Shown here: positions 34,069-43,511 of the stretch, one piece after another
Numbering within the stretch: the stretch's first letter is position 1
Layout: every line of letters begins with the position of its first letter
Source of the DNA: Fictibacillus fluitans
GTDB taxonomy: Bacteria > Bacillota > Bacilli > Bacillales > Fictibacillaceae
Length of the DNA: 64,000 nucleotides
Direction of reading: 5' to 3'
NCBI RefSeq assembly: GCF_030418125.1
Contig: NZ_JAUHTR010000001.1
Span: 868,001-932,000, forward strand
Made by a program: the position numbers and the translations under genes
The notes under the pieces: model-generated
Told to the model about the DNA's origin: nothing
Database searches by the model: none
What the model saw: only the letters and a program-made list of their open reading frames with translations

Positions 34069-35079
34069 TTGCCCGGCAGTGCTCTCCGCTTTTTTCTCCA
34101 GACAAATCATACACCATGCCCCTTCTTTTATGATGGGTCTGGTCTCTTCAATCCTGAAGCCGCTATGATCTGCAGCATTTTGTATTTCCTTATAGGAAGG
34201 AAGCGGATACAAATTTTCGTGTGCACTCATAAAACTGTTAAATGCCGAAGCAAATGCGTTCCCGCTCTTATAGTCAGAGAGCGGTGTAATGATGACCAGT
34301 GTGCCGCCATTTGTGAGCAGCGAGTTTGCCTTGAACATGATATCGATGCGTTCTTTGGGAGGAAAATAATACAGAAGGTTGTTCATCATGATCAGTTCTA
34401 CCTTTTCCGAAATCGTAAATTGCTTTAAGTCACCCTGAAATAATTCAATGCACTGGTTATATTCATTGCACCGTTTCAGTGCCTCTTCATATACTTCTTT
34501 ATTCTTTTCCACACCTGTCAGCCGCATTTCCGGATGTTTTGAAGCCATCCTTTGAAGATAGCCCGCATGTCCGCAGCCTAAGTCCAGCACCGACCGGACC
34601 CCTTTCTTTTTTAAAACCTGGTGGATTTTAGGATAAGCCAGCTTTTCAATTAATGTAGAGGTTTCCGCTACGGTATAGGCAAACTCCTCTTCGGCAAACA
34701 GCTTCGACTTATTGCCCTTCATCAAATCGGGGTAAGAAAGTAAAACCGGTATGTGGAGCTCCAGCATTTCCTTTAATAGAATTCCGACAGAATAGGGACT
34801 TTCTCTGGAAACATACTGCTTAAGCATTTTGGAGGCGATGATTCTTCCGTCGCTTTTTCGCTTAAGGTGGCCGATGGCAAGCCCCACTTCAATCCAGCGT
34901 TCGAGCAGCAATTTGTTCAGCTGCATTCTTGCTGCCACACGCGCAATATCCTCCGCCTGCTGAAAAGCGTTAAAAAGATCCAATGTATACCCCACATAGG
35001 CATGCCATGTATAAAGAAAGGATTGGTTGCGTTTCATCCAGCTCCTGGCTCTCCATAGTTTGATCCACTCGTGTATCAT
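34051..35079 (-). CDS. SAM-dependent methyltransferase with N-terminal winged-helix domain
   Basis: A 342-residue class I methyltransferase. The first ~110 residues look like the helical/winged-helix dimerisation domain of small-molecule O-methyltransferases (LNKLLLERWIEVGLAIGHLK). The SAM-binding core starts with VLDLGCGHAGYLQRMA (about 166-181), then the acidic LTGVEKN, and the post-II motif MMNNLLYYFPP. Its ATG overlaps the monooxygenase stop (35076-35079), so the pair is one operon. A methylated aromatic or polyketide-like product is inferred; no scaffold-forming enzyme is adjacent. Confidence 0.85.
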   Translation of the reverse strand: MIHEWIKLWRARSWMKRNQSFLYTWHAYVGYTLDLFNAFQQAEDIARVAARMQLNKLLLERWIEVGLAIGHLKRKSDGRIIASKMLKQYVSRESPYSVGILLKEMLELHIPVLLSYPDLMKGNKSKLFAEEEFAYTVAETSTLIEKLAYPKIHQVLKKKGVRSVLDLGCGHAGYLQRMASKHPEMRLTGVEKNKEVYEEALKRCNEYNQCIELFQGDLKQFTISEKVELIMMNNLLYYFPPKERIDIMFKANSLLTNGGTLVIITPLSDYKSGNAFASAFNSFMSAHENLYPLPSYKEIQNAADHSGFRIEETRPIIKEGAWCMICLEKKAESTAGQQKMTC

Positions 35080-36419
35080 CGTTTTTTTCCCTTCTTTCCT
35101 GTTCCGGAGGCACTTGAGTATGCCCAGGGATAATCTTCTTCCTGAGCAAAGTAGTAAGATTTCTTGCTGCGTTTTAATTTCCGTTTTACAGGGGCTGGAA
35201 TACCTGCCTGCTGCAGACGGTCACCGATGGTAAATGGCAGCATGCCCATCCCCGAAATATTCAGCATCTGTTTAAAATGAAGATGCGAAAACGCGCCGGT
35301 TTTCTCAATTCCTCTTTTTCTCAGCTTTTGAAACCAATCATAGGGATATGAATAAAAAAGGGCAGCCTGATGGCTCAGCTTCATCATAAATTCCGCTCTT
35401 GGCTTTCTTACTTCCTCATACCACAGCAATTCTTTTTGCGTCAGGTTATTTCCGCTGATAAGGTACACGAGGAGCTCGCCCAGTATATCTGCATCCTGTA
35501 TCGCCATATTCATGCCTTCCCCCGCCATCGGATGAACGGTATGGGCAGCATCACCGATCAGGATTTTATTTTGTTTCACATACCGCGAAGCATGGTGGCG
35601 AAAGGGAATCATTAACTGGATTTTGTTCCAGGAATCAATCTGGTCCACATAGCCTTTAAGCGAAGGAAGAAAGTCGGTATAGGCTTCATAAAAGGAGGAC
35701 AGGCCAATATTTTTCATTTCCTTCAGTTCCCCCGGCTTGATTAGGAGAACTGTACGAACTCTTCCATCAGGAAGGGGAAAAAGCCCAAGAAAGCGATTTT
35801 GCCAGGAGAACATTTCTGCCTTGGTCAAATCAGGCGGCCTTGGAAATGATACCGTTAAAAACTGATGATTATACGCATATTCTTTATAGGAAACGCCCAT
35901 TTCCCTGGCAACCCGCGAACCCCTTCCTTCCGCTCCCACAAAGATCGCTCCACGAATTTCCTGCTTCTCGCCCCCGCTTTCCACAAGAGCTGTCTGTTCA
36001 TCTTTAAATGAGAGAAACTTGGCCTGATTCATGTAGTGAAAAGTTGGGTAGGATTGCGCTTCCTTTAAAATAATCGACTTGAGTTTTTCGTGATCAATCA
36101 TGCACGCATAATTATAAGGAGGGTCCAGGATCTCATAACTGAAAACATTGTTTGTCTGAGGGAGCAACCGGCCATTCTCCCGGTTCATTTCAATAAATTC
36201 AATCTCAGGAAGCACATAGCAATGATCAAGTATGAGAGGAAGAATTTCAAGCCGGTCAAAATGGGAAAGGCTCTTTGGCTGAAGAAGCTCTCCTTTATAA
36301 AGATGTGAGGCTTTGCTTTGTTTTTCGACCACCAGGGTATCCACGTTGGACCTGGCGAGTTTAAGGCCGAGTGTTAAACCGGCAACTCCTCCGCCAATAA
36401 TAACTACCTGATATACCAT
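35076..36419 (-). CDS. FAD-dependent monooxygenase (UbiH/PHBH fold)
   Basis: A 447-residue flavoprotein hydroxylase. The dinucleotide loop is VIIGGGVAGLTLGLKLA (5-21), the second FAD motif GDAAHTVHPMAGEGMNMAIQ is near residue 285, and a DG-type motif lies in between (VGAEGRGSRVARE). This is the group A aromatic hydroxylase layout (UbiH, PHBH, tailoring oxygenases). The last ~30 residues are basic and Tyr-rich (KRKLKRSKKSYY). It forms a coupled pair with the methyltransferase, suggesting hydroxylation followed by O-methylation of one small molecule. A geranylgeranyl-reductase-type role is a less likely alternative. Confidence 0.85.
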   Translation of the reverse strand: MVYQVVIIGGGVAGLTLGLKLARSNVDTLVVEKQSKASHLYKGELLQPKSLSHFDRLEILPLILDHCYVLPEIEFIEMNRENGRLLPQTNNVFSYEILDPPYNYACMIDHEKLKSIILKEAQSYPTFHYMNQAKFLSFKDEQTALVESGGEKQEIRGAIFVGAEGRGSRVAREMGVSYKEYAYNHQFLTVSFPRPPDLTKAEMFSWQNRFLGLFPLPDGRVRTVLLIKPGELKEMKNIGLSSFYEAYTDFLPSLKGYVDQIDSWNKIQLMIPFRHHASRYVKQNKILIGDAAHTVHPMAGEGMNMAIQDADILGELLVYLISGNNLTQKELLWYEEVRKPRAEFMMKLSHQAALFYSYPYDWFQKLRKRGIEKTGAFSHLHFKQMLNISGMGMLPFTIGDRLQQAGIPAPVKRKLKRSKKSYYFAQEEDYPWAYSSASGTGKKGKKR

Positions 36420-36498
36420 TCTCTTCCTACACCACCTTTATGACAATAACTACCACCAACCACCCCTGTATAAACCTTAAAAAAAGCATAAAAAAAAC

Positions 36499-36534
36499 TG
36501 CCACAAGGAGGTTTCCTTCCTTTGCGGCAGCATA
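36499..36534 (-). terminator. Terminator after mtnD
   Basis: On the minus strand CTGCCGCAAAGGAAG pairs with CTCCTTGTGGCAG and is followed by TTTTTTTTA, a few bases after the mtnD stop. Confidence 0.75.
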
Positions 36535-36538
36535 CTGC

Positions 36539-37075
36539 TTATTTTGCTGATGCTTCCTCTTTCTCGTAGATCGGCACCCAGCCTTCTTTGGATTTGAAAA
36601 TACGGACAGCAACGACTTGGCGGTCGTCCATCAACGTAAAATAGTGACGGTAATTTTCCGGAACGGAAATCAGGTCGCCCGGCTCAAGTTCTACATCAAA
36701 AAAGCGGCCTTCAGGACCTTCAATGGCAAAAATGCCGTGCCCGCTGACAATAAATCGTACTTCATCATCGGAATGATGGTGCTCGGCCAAAAAGTTCTTC
36801 AGAAGCTCATCAAGATTCGGTGTATCCGGAGACAGTGAAATAACATCTTCGGTAACGTAACCCCTGCGCTTGGATAGTTCATCGATTTCACTTCTGAATA
36901 CCTGGACTACTTCTGCCTTTTCGTCATCTGTTAACACATAATTTTCTTTCAGATGAGATGGCAGCTTTTCAATATCCCAATTTTCATAGATTACACCCTG
37001 GCTTTCCAAGTAGCTGCTTACTTTATCCAGGCCTTCCACTCGTTCGTTATTATCGTGAAAACGCAATTGTGCCAT
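36539..37075 (-). CDS. mtnD: Acireductone dioxygenase
   Basis: Oxidises the acireductone of methionine salvage to the methionine 2-keto acid plus formate (Fe form). It is a 178-residue cupin with the metal motif EHHHSDDEVRFIVSGHG (His, His, Glu) near residue 95 and the second motif PGDLISVPENYRHYF with the fourth His. Last gene of mtnWXBD, 23 bp after mtnB, with a terminator just downstream. Confidence 0.96.
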   Translation of the reverse strand: MAQLRFHDNNERVEGLDKVSSYLESQGVIYENWDIEKLPSHLKENYVLTDDEKAEVVQVFRSEIDELSKRRGYVTEDVISLSPDTPNLDELLKNFLAEHHHSDDEVRFIVSGHGIFAIEGPEGRFFDVELEPGDLISVPENYRHYFTLMDDRQVVAVRIFKSKEGWVPIYEKEEASAK

Positions 37076-37098
37076 TATGGCATCCCCCTCAAAGTTTA

Positions 37099-37734
37099 TT
37101 ATTGTTGGCTTAATGCAAATTGTGGCTGTAGCAATCTCATTTTAACGTGATAGGAAAAAAGAAATTCCAAGGCTTCGAGGTGCTTTTTGGCTTCGAATCC
37201 ATTTTTACCCCATACCGTAACTCCATGGTTTCTGATAAGAACGGCTTTTGTATCCGGGGTGATGGCTTCACTAAAACGTTCTGCCAGGAGGGATAAATCA
37301 GCCGGGTTCTCGATAATTGGCACAGTAATGGATCCTTCTTCTTCCCAGATGTTAAATGCCTTGATCAATTCCTGACCCCGGAACGTAATTTCTCCCTGAT
37401 CGGCATACAGCTCCGAAATGACATTGTTATCAACAGTATGAATATGCAGGCAACAGCCTGCATCAGTATGCTGATACACTTTGGCATGCAATCCGGTTTC
37501 TGCTGAAGCCCGCAGATGGGTTTCTTCTACTGTGTTACCTGTGACATCCACCAATACAAAGTCTTCATTTGTACGTTTCCGTTTATCCTTGCCGCTTGCT
37601 GTGACCAAAAAAGTAATGGGCTCTCCGCTGATCTTGATGGACAAGTTTCCGCTTGTACCCGGGAACCAGTCCCGTGAAGCAAGTTCATCCTTAACATCGG
37701 CAAGCTGTTTCCACAATTCCCCCAACGAACTCAA
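37099..37734 (-). CDS. mtnB: Methylthioribulose-1-phosphate dehydratase
   Basis: Class II aldolase-type zinc enzyme that dehydrates MTRu-1-P to the diketo phosphate. It has 211 residues with the zinc ligands in [11 protein letters not shown] (His-X-His, near 98-100) and RNHGVTVWG (third His, near 170), and the [12 protein letters not shown] start typical of the family. Its ATG overlaps the mtnX stop region (37731-37734). Confidence 0.95.
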   Translation of the reverse strand: MSSLGELWKQLADVKDELASRDWFPGTSGNLSIKISGEPITFLVTASGKDKRKRTNEDFVLVDVTGNTVEETHLRASAETGLHAKVYQHTDAGCCLHIHTVDNNVISELYADQGEITFRGQELIKAFNIWEEEGSITVPIIENPADLSLLAERFSEAITPDTKAVLIRNHGVTVWGKNGFEAKKHLEALEFLFSYHVKMRLLQPQFALSQQ

Positions 37735-38390
37735 ATGCTCACTTCCTTTGTTTGCAGATACGCAATAATGTCATAAAACGTAGTGAAAGGTTCAAAAGCG
37801 ATATCTTCCTGTTCACACTTCTCTTTCAAAAAGTCCCTTGCAAACACCTTATCTGCCATTTTGGCTGCCTGTAAATCGGTGATGGAATCCCCGATGACGA
37901 TTCTTTCATATGAAGCAGAATCAAACTTTCTCAAAATAGCGGGTTTGCAGCATCCGCAGTCATTGCTGCACTGGTTGTCACAGCTGTGCGGCCAAAGAAT
38001 CTCGATGGTATCTGCTGCAAACGAACTGCCGTTGCAATAAATATGGTCCTTGTCGACTATATTTTCTAGAATGGGATTAACAAAAAAATCAATTCCGCCG
38101 CTTACTACATATAACGGAATACCCTGGTCTTTCGTAAACTGAACAAACTCTTGAAATCCATCCCTGATTTTAGCCGTAGAAAGAACATATTGAATAATCT
38201 CCTCTTTCAGGCTGGAAGGAATCAGAGAAAATAGCTGACCGACCCCTTCTCTGATGGACACTTCCTGATTCAATATTTTGTCCTTGACCGGCTCCCATCC
38301 TTCAGGAGCAAAGTTCCTCATAATGTCGATAATGTTATCCTTTTCTGTAATGGTTCCGTCAAAATCACAAAAAATAATACGATTGCTCAT
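37731..38390 (-). CDS. mtnX: 2-hydroxy-3-keto-5-methylthiopentenyl-1-phosphate phosphatase
   Basis: HAD phosphatase giving the acireductone. It has 219 residues; motif I is [12 protein letters not shown], motif II Ser in VVSGGIDFF, and motif [14 protein letters not shown] cysteine-rich loop ([12 protein letters not shown], about 138-149) is unusual and may bind metal. ATG 38390 is chosen because GGTGA lies just upstream and the frame above it belongs to the end of mtnW, which it overlaps as ATGA. MtnW and MtnX replace the single fused enolase-phosphatase MtnC of many other bacteria. Confidence 0.95.
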   Translation of the reverse strand: MSNRIIFCDFDGTITEKDNIIDIMRNFAPEGWEPVKDKILNQEVSIREGVGQLFSLIPSSLKEEIIQYVLSTAKIRDGFQEFVQFTKDQGIPLYVVSGGIDFFVNPILENIVDKDHIYCNGSSFAADTIEILWPHSCDNQCSNDCGCCKPAILRKFDSASYERIVIGDSITDLQAAKMADKVFARDFLKEKCEQEDIAFEPFTTFYDIIAYLQTKEVSI

Positions 38391-39628
38391 GATTTCACCA
38401 GACCGCCCCATAAATTCAATGCTGCTTTCAGTGGCCCGCTCTCCTCGCTGATCTGCTCGAGTGATTTGTTAAGCAGCAAGCCATCAATCGCATCCCGAAA
38501 TGCTTTTCCTCCAGCAACCGCTCCTCCTGGATGCCCGTGAACTCCACCACCCGCATTGATAATGCTGTCAATGCCAAAGTCCTGAAGCAAAAGAGGCGTC
38601 AATCCCGGATGAATGCCGGCAGAAGGCACCGGGAAAGCACCTTTCCAATTGATGTGCTTTTCTGTCAGCTCTGCAGCAATACCCGATGCGTCCTCTTTCC
38701 TGAGAGCCACGCTTCCATATGGAGAAGGAAAGAGTACGAAGTCCGCGCCTGCCAGACGCAGCAGCTTCCCTAAAAGCAGGCGGTTGGAAAGACCGTAAAA
38801 CTCTGACGGAGTCAGCGCACCTGACACAGCAGGGTGAGCCATAATCGGCAGATTAACTTCAGGATCCTCTGCCAGGCTTTGCAGCACATCCAGCCCGTAG
38901 GCAAAAACATTGAACAATAGAGCGCTTGCCCCCAGTTCTGCCGCACGTTTTGCCTTGTCCTTCAAATCAAACGTACGTCCAGTTAAATTTACTGCATACA
39001 GTGTCTTGTGACCGGTCTCCTCTTCCGTCTCGGCCAGTACTTGTTTGGCTGTTTTGATTCGCTCCTCAAACGGGGTCAGCGGATTATCGAACAGGATTTC
39101 ATCATCCTTGACCAAATCAACGCCGCCAAGCGCCTGTTCTCTCAGCTGATGTTTAAAATAATCGAGATCCCTGCCAATCACACCCTTAAAAATGCTCATT
39201 AGCAATGGCCGTTCAAAAACACCCAGCTGGTTCCGTATGCCATCAATTCCAAAGGATGGCCCGGGAAATGCGCTGCTTAGGTCTTCCGAAAATTCCAAAT
39301 CGATCAGTTTTACCTCACCATCAAGCGACAGCTTCCCAAAAACGGTCGTTAAAATCGCTGGAAGATCGAAAGAAAAGTTGGCGGCAGGGTAAGAGATCTT
39401 CAGAAGTGCCTGCTTTCTTGGCGAACCAAAATATTGATTGACCCGGTTATCTTCAGGCAATTCAATGATCTCTGCCACACTGCCTTTATGATTTTTAAGC
39501 TGCTCCTTTTGCAGATCCGGCAGATCGGTCCAGGAGCCGACGGTTAAACCCAGTGCAATTCCTTCCGCTTTTTTTTCAAAATTGCCCTTAGGATCATGAA
39601 CAAGATAAGTCGCAGTTACTGACGCCAT
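38387..39628 (-). CDS. mtnW: 2,3-diketo-5-methylthiopentyl-1-phosphate enolase (RuBisCO-like)
   Basis: A type IV RuBisCO-like protein that enolises the diketo phosphate in methionine salvage. It has 413 residues. The Mg-site loop [12 protein letters not shown], with the Lys that is carbamylated in true RuBisCO, is present; [15 protein letters not shown] near the C-terminus binds phosphate. ATG 39628 follows GGAGGG; frame extension to 39739 would run into the SAM riboswitch. First gene after the riboswitch. Confidence 0.96.
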   Translation of the reverse strand: MASVTATYLVHDPKGNFEKKAEGIALGLTVGSWTDLPDLQKEQLKNHKGSVAEIIELPEDNRVNQYFGSPRKQALLKISYPAANFSFDLPAILTTVFGKLSLDGEVKLIDLEFSEDLSSAFPGPSFGIDGIRNQLGVFERPLLMSIFKGVIGRDLDYFKHQLREQALGGVDLVKDDEILFDNPLTPFEERIKTAKQVLAETEEETGHKTLYAVNLTGRTFDLKDKAKRAAELGASALLFNVFAYGLDVLQSLAEDPEVNLPIMAHPAVSGALTPSEFYGLSNRLLLGKLLRLAGADFVLFPSPYGSVALRKEDASGIAAELTEKHINWKGAFPVPSAGIHPGLTPLLLQDFGIDSIINAGGGVHGHPGGAVAGGKAFRDAIDGLLLNKSLEQISEESGPLKAALNLWGGLVKS

Positions 39629-39661
39629 GTTGAATCCCTCCAAAAAACATAAATTAACACG

Positions 39662-39688
39662 AAAAAGCCTCTTCCCGAGGGAAGAGGC
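39662..39688 (-). terminator. Riboswitch terminator of mtnWXBD
   Basis: On the minus strand GCCTCTTCCC pairs with GGGAAGAGGC around a 2-nt spacing, followed by TTTTTC. As part of the S-box it stops transcription when SAM is bound. Confidence 0.9.
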
Positions 39689-39713
39689 ATAATATACATA
39701 AGGATGCCGCTTC

Positions 39714-39820
39714 CTCTCATCTCCCAGCATGCGCTGCAAGATTTAGCACCGTTTTATCCTTTAGGATAACCGGTTGCCGGGCTTCATCGGGCTAGTCCCT
39801 CCACCTGCTCTTGATAAGAG
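39714..39820 (-). ncRNA. SAM riboswitch (S-box) of mtnWXBD
   Basis: Aptamer of about 107 nt. On the minus strand P1 starts CTCTTATC and closes with GATGAGAG. In between are the invariant AGAGCAGGTGGAGGGACT, the GATGAAGCCCGGCAACC segment and the CGGTGCTAAATCTTGCAGC element. It is followed by a terminator hairpin and then mtnW, so high SAM should switch the operon off. Confidence 0.95.
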
Positions 39821-39859
39821 AAAATGTTCATATTACTTCGAATGTTAGAATTACTAGTG

Positions 39860-39888
39860 ATTATGACAGGTTATAAAAAATCTGTCAA
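39860..39888 (-). promoter_or_regulatory. mtnWXBD promoter
   Basis: On the minus strand -35 TTGACA (39883-39888) and -10 CATAAT (39860-39865) with 17-bp spacing, starting transcription some 30 nt ahead of the aptamer. Confidence 0.85.
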
Positions 39889-39901
39889 TCTCTCAATTAA
39901 C

Positions 39902-41074
39902 TCAGAATATCTTTAATGCGCGGATCCGGTCTGATGCTTCTTTCAAGCGTTCTTCACCAGTTAGAAGCCCCACCCTTACATAGCCTTCTCCCTCTTTGCC
40001 GAATCCGATGCCTGGCGCAACAACAACATGCGCCTCCTCCAGCAGGTAATCTGCAAAACTTTCAGAAGTGTACCCTTTTGGCACTGGCAGCCAGCAGAAA
40101 AAGGAACCTTTTGGCGCCTTCACTTCCCATCCGAGATCCTGCAGGCCGGATATAAATACATTTCTTCGTTTTTCGTACATCTCCGCGAGCTCCCTGACAC
40201 AATCCTGGGGACCAAGAAGGGCCTTGGCTGCTGCCTCCTGTACCGCCGGAAACAAGCTGACATAAAAATGGTCCTGAAGCAGGTTAATGCTTTCTACCAC
40301 ACTCTCATTTCCAATCGCGAATCCGACTCTCCAGCCTGCCATATTATACGTTTTGCTCAGGGTATAAATCTCAATCCCCTGTTCCTTGGCACCGGGCGCC
40401 TCTAAATAACTGACAGGCTTTTGTCCGTCAAAGCCTATGGCACCGTAGGCAAAATCATGAACGACCAGAATATCATGCTTCTGGGCAAAGTCTACCGTTT
40501 CCTTGAAAAATTGCGGTGTGGCAACGCCTGCTGTGGGATTGTTGGGATAGTTGAGAAACATGAGTTTGGCCCGGTCAGCCGTTTCACTATCAATTTGGCC
40601 ATAATCTACCAAAAAATCATTTTCTTCCTTCAGCGGCATCATACTCATGTTTGCTTCTGCCATAGCAACACCGGACCAGTAGTCCGGATAGCCGGGATCA
40701 GGAACAAGGGCCGTATCTCCTTTGTTCAAAAAACATTGCGCCACTTCAACGAGACCCGCTTTACCGCCAAACAGCACCGCCACTTCTTTTTGGGGATCAA
40801 CTTCCACCCCGAATTCGTTTTTATAATAATCAGCTACCGCTTCTTTCAGAAAGTCATAGCCTCTGAAAGGAGAATATTTATGGTACTGCGGATTAACCGC
40901 TGCCTCCTGCAATGCAGAAACAATATGAGGAGGTGTCGGCTGGTCAGGATTTCCCTGTCCAAGATTTATCACATCATGCCCCTGGGCAGCAACGGCACTC
41001 ACTTTTCCCACAAGCTTTGCAAAAAATTGTTCAGGCAGGCGTTCTAACGCGTCTGCTTGCTGGAAACGTTTCAC
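39902..41074 (-). CDS. mtnE: Methionine-salvage aminotransferase
   Basis: PLP-dependent class I transaminase that makes methionine from its 2-keto acid. It has 390 residues with HDVINLGQGNPDQPTP at the N-terminus, YPNNPTAG (about 166-173), and the Schiff-base Lys in TLSKTYNMAGWRVGF. I choose GTG 41074 (MKRFQQADAL) with AGGA 9 nt upstream; the ATG 18 bp earlier is possible. Monocistronic with its own promoter and no S-box. The divergent neighbour mtnU is the usual partner. Confidence 0.93.
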   Translation of the reverse strand: MKRFQQADALERLPEQFFAKLVGKVSAVAAQGHDVINLGQGNPDQPTPPHIVSALQEAAVNPQYHKYSPFRGYDFLKEAVADYYKNEFGVEVDPQKEVAVLFGGKAGLVEVAQCFLNKGDTALVPDPGYPDYWSGVAMAEANMSMMPLKEENDFLVDYGQIDSETADRAKLMFLNYPNNPTAGVATPQFFKETVDFAQKHDILVVHDFAYGAIGFDGQKPVSYLEAPGAKEQGIEIYTLSKTYNMAGWRVGFAIGNESVVESINLLQDHFYVSLFPAVQEAAAKALLGPQDCVRELAEMYEKRRNVFISGLQDLGWEVKAPKGSFFCWLPVPKGYTSESFADYLLEEAHVVVAPGIGFGKEGEGYVRVGLLTGEERLKEASDRIRALKIF

Positions 41075-41121
41075 ATTCACACATCCTGTCATTCATAATT
41101 TTCTTGAAATTCTAATCCAAT

Positions 41122-41150
41122 ATGTTATACGCTTATTGAAAATCTGTCAA
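41122..41150 (-). promoter_or_regulatory. mtnE promoter in the mtnE-mtnU intergenic region
   Basis: On the minus strand -35 TTGACA (41145-41150) and -10 TAACAT (41122-41127), spacing 17. On the plus strand TTGAAA (41104-41109) with TATACG 16 bp later may serve mtnU, which would make the two promoters overlap; the plus-strand match is weaker. Confidence 0.65.
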
Positions 41151-41173
41151 AACGTTTTTAATGGGGGATACAC

Positions 41174-41959
41174 ATGAAACTGAATGTAGCACTGATACAA
41201 ATGGACATCCAGCTTGGATTGCCCGAAGAGAATATTAAAAAAGCCATTCAGAGAATTGAAGATGCAGCCGCACAAAACGCCGATATTGTCGTACTGCCTG
41301 AACTCTGGACCACAGGATATGATTTGGAGCGTCTCGATGAAATTGGAGACGTTAACGGTGATAACCTGAAAAAGCTGATGAGCGGTTTAGCCCTTCAGCA
41401 CCGCATCAATATTGTTGCAGGCTCTGTTGCCAATAAAACAGAAAATGGTATTTACAATACCCTTTATGCATTCAATCGTGAGGGAGAACAAATCGGAGAG
41501 TACAGCAAACTGCATTTGATTCGTCTCATGCAGGAAGAGAAGTTCATTGGACCCGGTTCCAAAAAAGGGAATTTCACTCTGGAGAACATTCCGGCAGCAG
41601 GCGTCATCTGTTATGACATCCGTTTTCCGGAATGGATTCGTGCACATGTTCTCGATGGAGCCTCCCTTCTGTTTGTACCTGCTGAGTGGCCTGCCCAGAG
41701 ACTCTCTCACTGGCGGCATCTTTTAATCACAAGAGCCATTGAAAACCAATGCTATGTGATTGCCTGCAACAGAGTCGGCCGTGATAACAATAATGCCTTC
41801 GCCGGCCACTCCATCATTATTGATCCATGGGGTGAGGTAATTGCCGAAGCGGATGGTGAGCAGGAAACACTTTTATTTGCAGAGATCGAGACAGATCTTG
41901 TCGATGAAGTCAGAAGCAGAATTCCTGTTTTTGAGGACCGCCGGCCGGAACACTATTAA
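41174..41959 (+). CDS. mtnU: Nitrilase-family omega-amidase-like protein
   Basis: A 261-residue carbon-nitrogen hydrolase. The catalytic triad is Glu in PELWTTG (about 42), Lys in YSKLHLIRL (about 113) and Cys in GVICYDIRFPEW (about 146). In the salvage pathway it is thought to deamidate the alpha-ketoglutaramate left when MtnE uses glutamine as amino donor. The ATG follows GGGGGATACAC. Divergent from mtnE, as in B. subtilis (ykrU/ykrV). Confidence 0.92.
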   Translation: MKLNVALIQMDIQLGLPEENIKKAIQRIEDAAAQNADIVVLPELWTTGYDLERLDEIGDVNGDNLKKLMSGLALQHRINIVAGSVANKTENGIYNTLYAFNREGEQIGEYSKLHLIRLMQEEKFIGPGSKKGNFTLENIPAAGVICYDIRFPEWIRAHVLDGASLLFVPAEWPAQRLSHWRHLLITRAIENQCYVIACNRVGRDNNNAFAGHSIIIDPWGEVIAEADGEQETLLFAEIETDLVDEVRSRIPVFEDRRPEHY

Positions 41960-41976
41960 TCTTTTTAAAAATCCAA

Positions 41977-42005
41977 TTGACAGCTGCCTTTGAAAGCTGT
42001 ATGAT
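41977..42005 (+). promoter_or_regulatory. mtnKA promoter
   Basis: -35 TTGACA (41977-41982) and -10 TATGAT (42000-42005) with 17-bp spacing, about 57 nt ahead of the S-box aptamer. Confidence 0.85.
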
Positions 42006-42061
42006 AGCCATTGTAAATTATTATTGCATTCTGTGTTTTCTAACAACTTAATGATGAATGT

Positions 42062-42216
42062 CTCTTATCAAGAGCAGGTGGAGGGAATTTGGCCCGATGA
42101 AACCCAGCAACCGACCGTAATACCATTGTAAAATGGGGCGTCTTTCTTTGAAGCCTGGAACTTCCAGTATGGCACGGTGCTAATTCCAGCAAAGTATAAG
42201 CTTTGCAAGATAAGAG
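42062..42216 (+). ncRNA. SAM riboswitch (S-box) of mtnKA
   Basis: P1 starts CTCTTATC (42062) and closes GATAAGAG (42209-42216). Conserved parts: AGAGCAGGTGGAGGGAAT, GATGAAACCCAGCAACC and CACGGTGCTAATTCCAGC. At about 155 nt it is roughly 48 nt longer than the mtnW copy, with an enlarged P3 arm and an extra GGAACTTCC hairpin. A terminator follows before mtnK. Confidence 0.95.
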
Positions 42217-42235
42217 GCGTGGACACTATACATCC

Positions 42236-42268
42236 AGGCCTCTTTTCTTCAAGAAAAGAGGCCTTTTT
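42236..42268 (+). terminator. Riboswitch terminator of mtnKA
   Basis: AGGCCTCTTTTCTT and AAGAAAAGAGGCCT form a 14-bp stem followed by TTTTTA, 27 bp ahead of mtnK. Confidence 0.9.
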
Positions 42269-42294
42269 ACATTTATCCTTCGGAGGTAAACCCT

Positions 42295-43506
42295 ATGGCA
42301 ACGACAACAAAACAAGCCTACACACCGCTCAATGAGCAAACCGTGATCGAACTCTCCCAAGAACTGAACTTGTTTACTGAATACAGCTCTCTCGAGGTTA
42401 ATGAGATCGGAGACGGCAACTTGAATCTTGTATTCCGGCTGGTTGAACCGTCCACCAAAAAGTCGGTCATTATTAAACAGGCGCTTCCTTACGCCAAAGT
42501 CGTTGGGGAGAGCTGGCCCCTTACCCTGGACAGGGCACGCATTGAAAGTGATTCACTGAAAAAATTTGCGGAGTTTGCACCAGAACATGTTCCTGAAGTC
42601 CTATATTCAAATAACGATCTGGCGGTTACGGTCATGGAAGATCTGTCCTCCCATGTGATTCTGCGCAAAGGCTTGATCGATGGAGAGACTTACCCGAACC
42701 TTGCTCAGCACATCGGAACATTTATTGCAAAAAACCTCTTCTACACCAGTGATTTTTACTTGCATCCGTTTGAGAAAAAAAGATTGGTCCAGCAGTTTAC
42801 CAATCCCGAGCTTTGCAAAATAACCGAAGATCTCGTATTTACGGATCCATTTTATGATATTGAAACCAATGATTTTCCGGCAGAACTTCAGGATGCGGTT
42901 TCCGAACTTTGGAATGATCCCGAGCTAAGAAAAAAAGCCGCCCGGCTCAAACTTAAATTCCTAACAAATGCCGAAGCATTGCTTCATGGCGACCTGCATT
43001 CGGGGAGTATTTTTGTAATTGAAGAATCTACCAAAATCATCGACTCTGAATTTGCCTACTATGGTCCGCAGGGATTTGATATCGCTCACTTTTTTGCAAA
43101 TATCGCCATGAACCATATCGCCCAGCGTGCTCACATCAAAGACGTAGAAAAACGAGCGGGATATCAGCTGTACCTTTCTGGATTAATCAGGGACACATGG
43201 AATGTCTTTACATCCACTTATAAGGAGCTCTGGAGAGATAAGGGTGTGGAGCTGGCAACCAAGCTTCCGGGATTTGAAGATGAAGTCCTCGAGGAAATAT
43301 TTACTGATATGGTCGGCTTCGCGGGCTGTGAAGTCATCCGGCGGACCATTGGTTTGGCCCATGTCGCCGACCTCGATTCCATTGCTGATTTCGATGAACA
43401 AATACGGCTTAAGAAGAAGGTGCTTAAACTGGGCAGCGATTGGGTCAAGAACAAACAACGCATTAAAAATATCGAAGAGTTTATTACAAGCATCAGGAGT
43501 GTTTAA
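42295..43506 (+). CDS. mtnK: 5-methylthioribose kinase
   Basis: Phosphorylates methylthioribose on C1, entering the salvage pathway. It is a 403-residue APH-like kinase with the catalytic [11 protein letters not shown] loop (about 233-243) and the metal-binding [22 protein letters not shown] 42295 follows GGAGGTAAA. First gene of mtnKA, under the SAM riboswitch, 5 bp ahead of mtnA. Confidence 0.96.
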   Translation: MATTTKQAYTPLNEQTVIELSQELNLFTEYSSLEVNEIGDGNLNLVFRLVEPSTKKSVIIKQALPYAKVVGESWPLTLDRARIESDSLKKFAEFAPEHVPEVLYSNNDLAVTVMEDLSSHVILRKGLIDGETYPNLAQHIGTFIAKNLFYTSDFYLHPFEKKRLVQQFTNPELCKITEDLVFTDPFYDIETNDFPAELQDAVSELWNDPELRKKAARLKLKFLTNAEALLHGDLHSGSIFVIEESTKIIDSEFAYYGPQGFDIAHFFANIAMNHIAQRAHIKDVEKRAGYQLYLSGLIRDTWNVFTSTYKELWRDKGVELATKLPGFEDEVLEEIFTDMVGFAGCEVIRRTIGLAHVADLDSIADFDEQIRLKKKVLKLGSDWVKNKQRIKNIEEFITSIRSV

Positions 43507-43511
43507 TTCAA

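Noticed and set aside
40421-41047. Plus-strand open frame of 208 codons inside mtnE
   Set aside because: Antisense to a fully conserved aminotransferase; composition is Cys/Arg/His rich without a domain.
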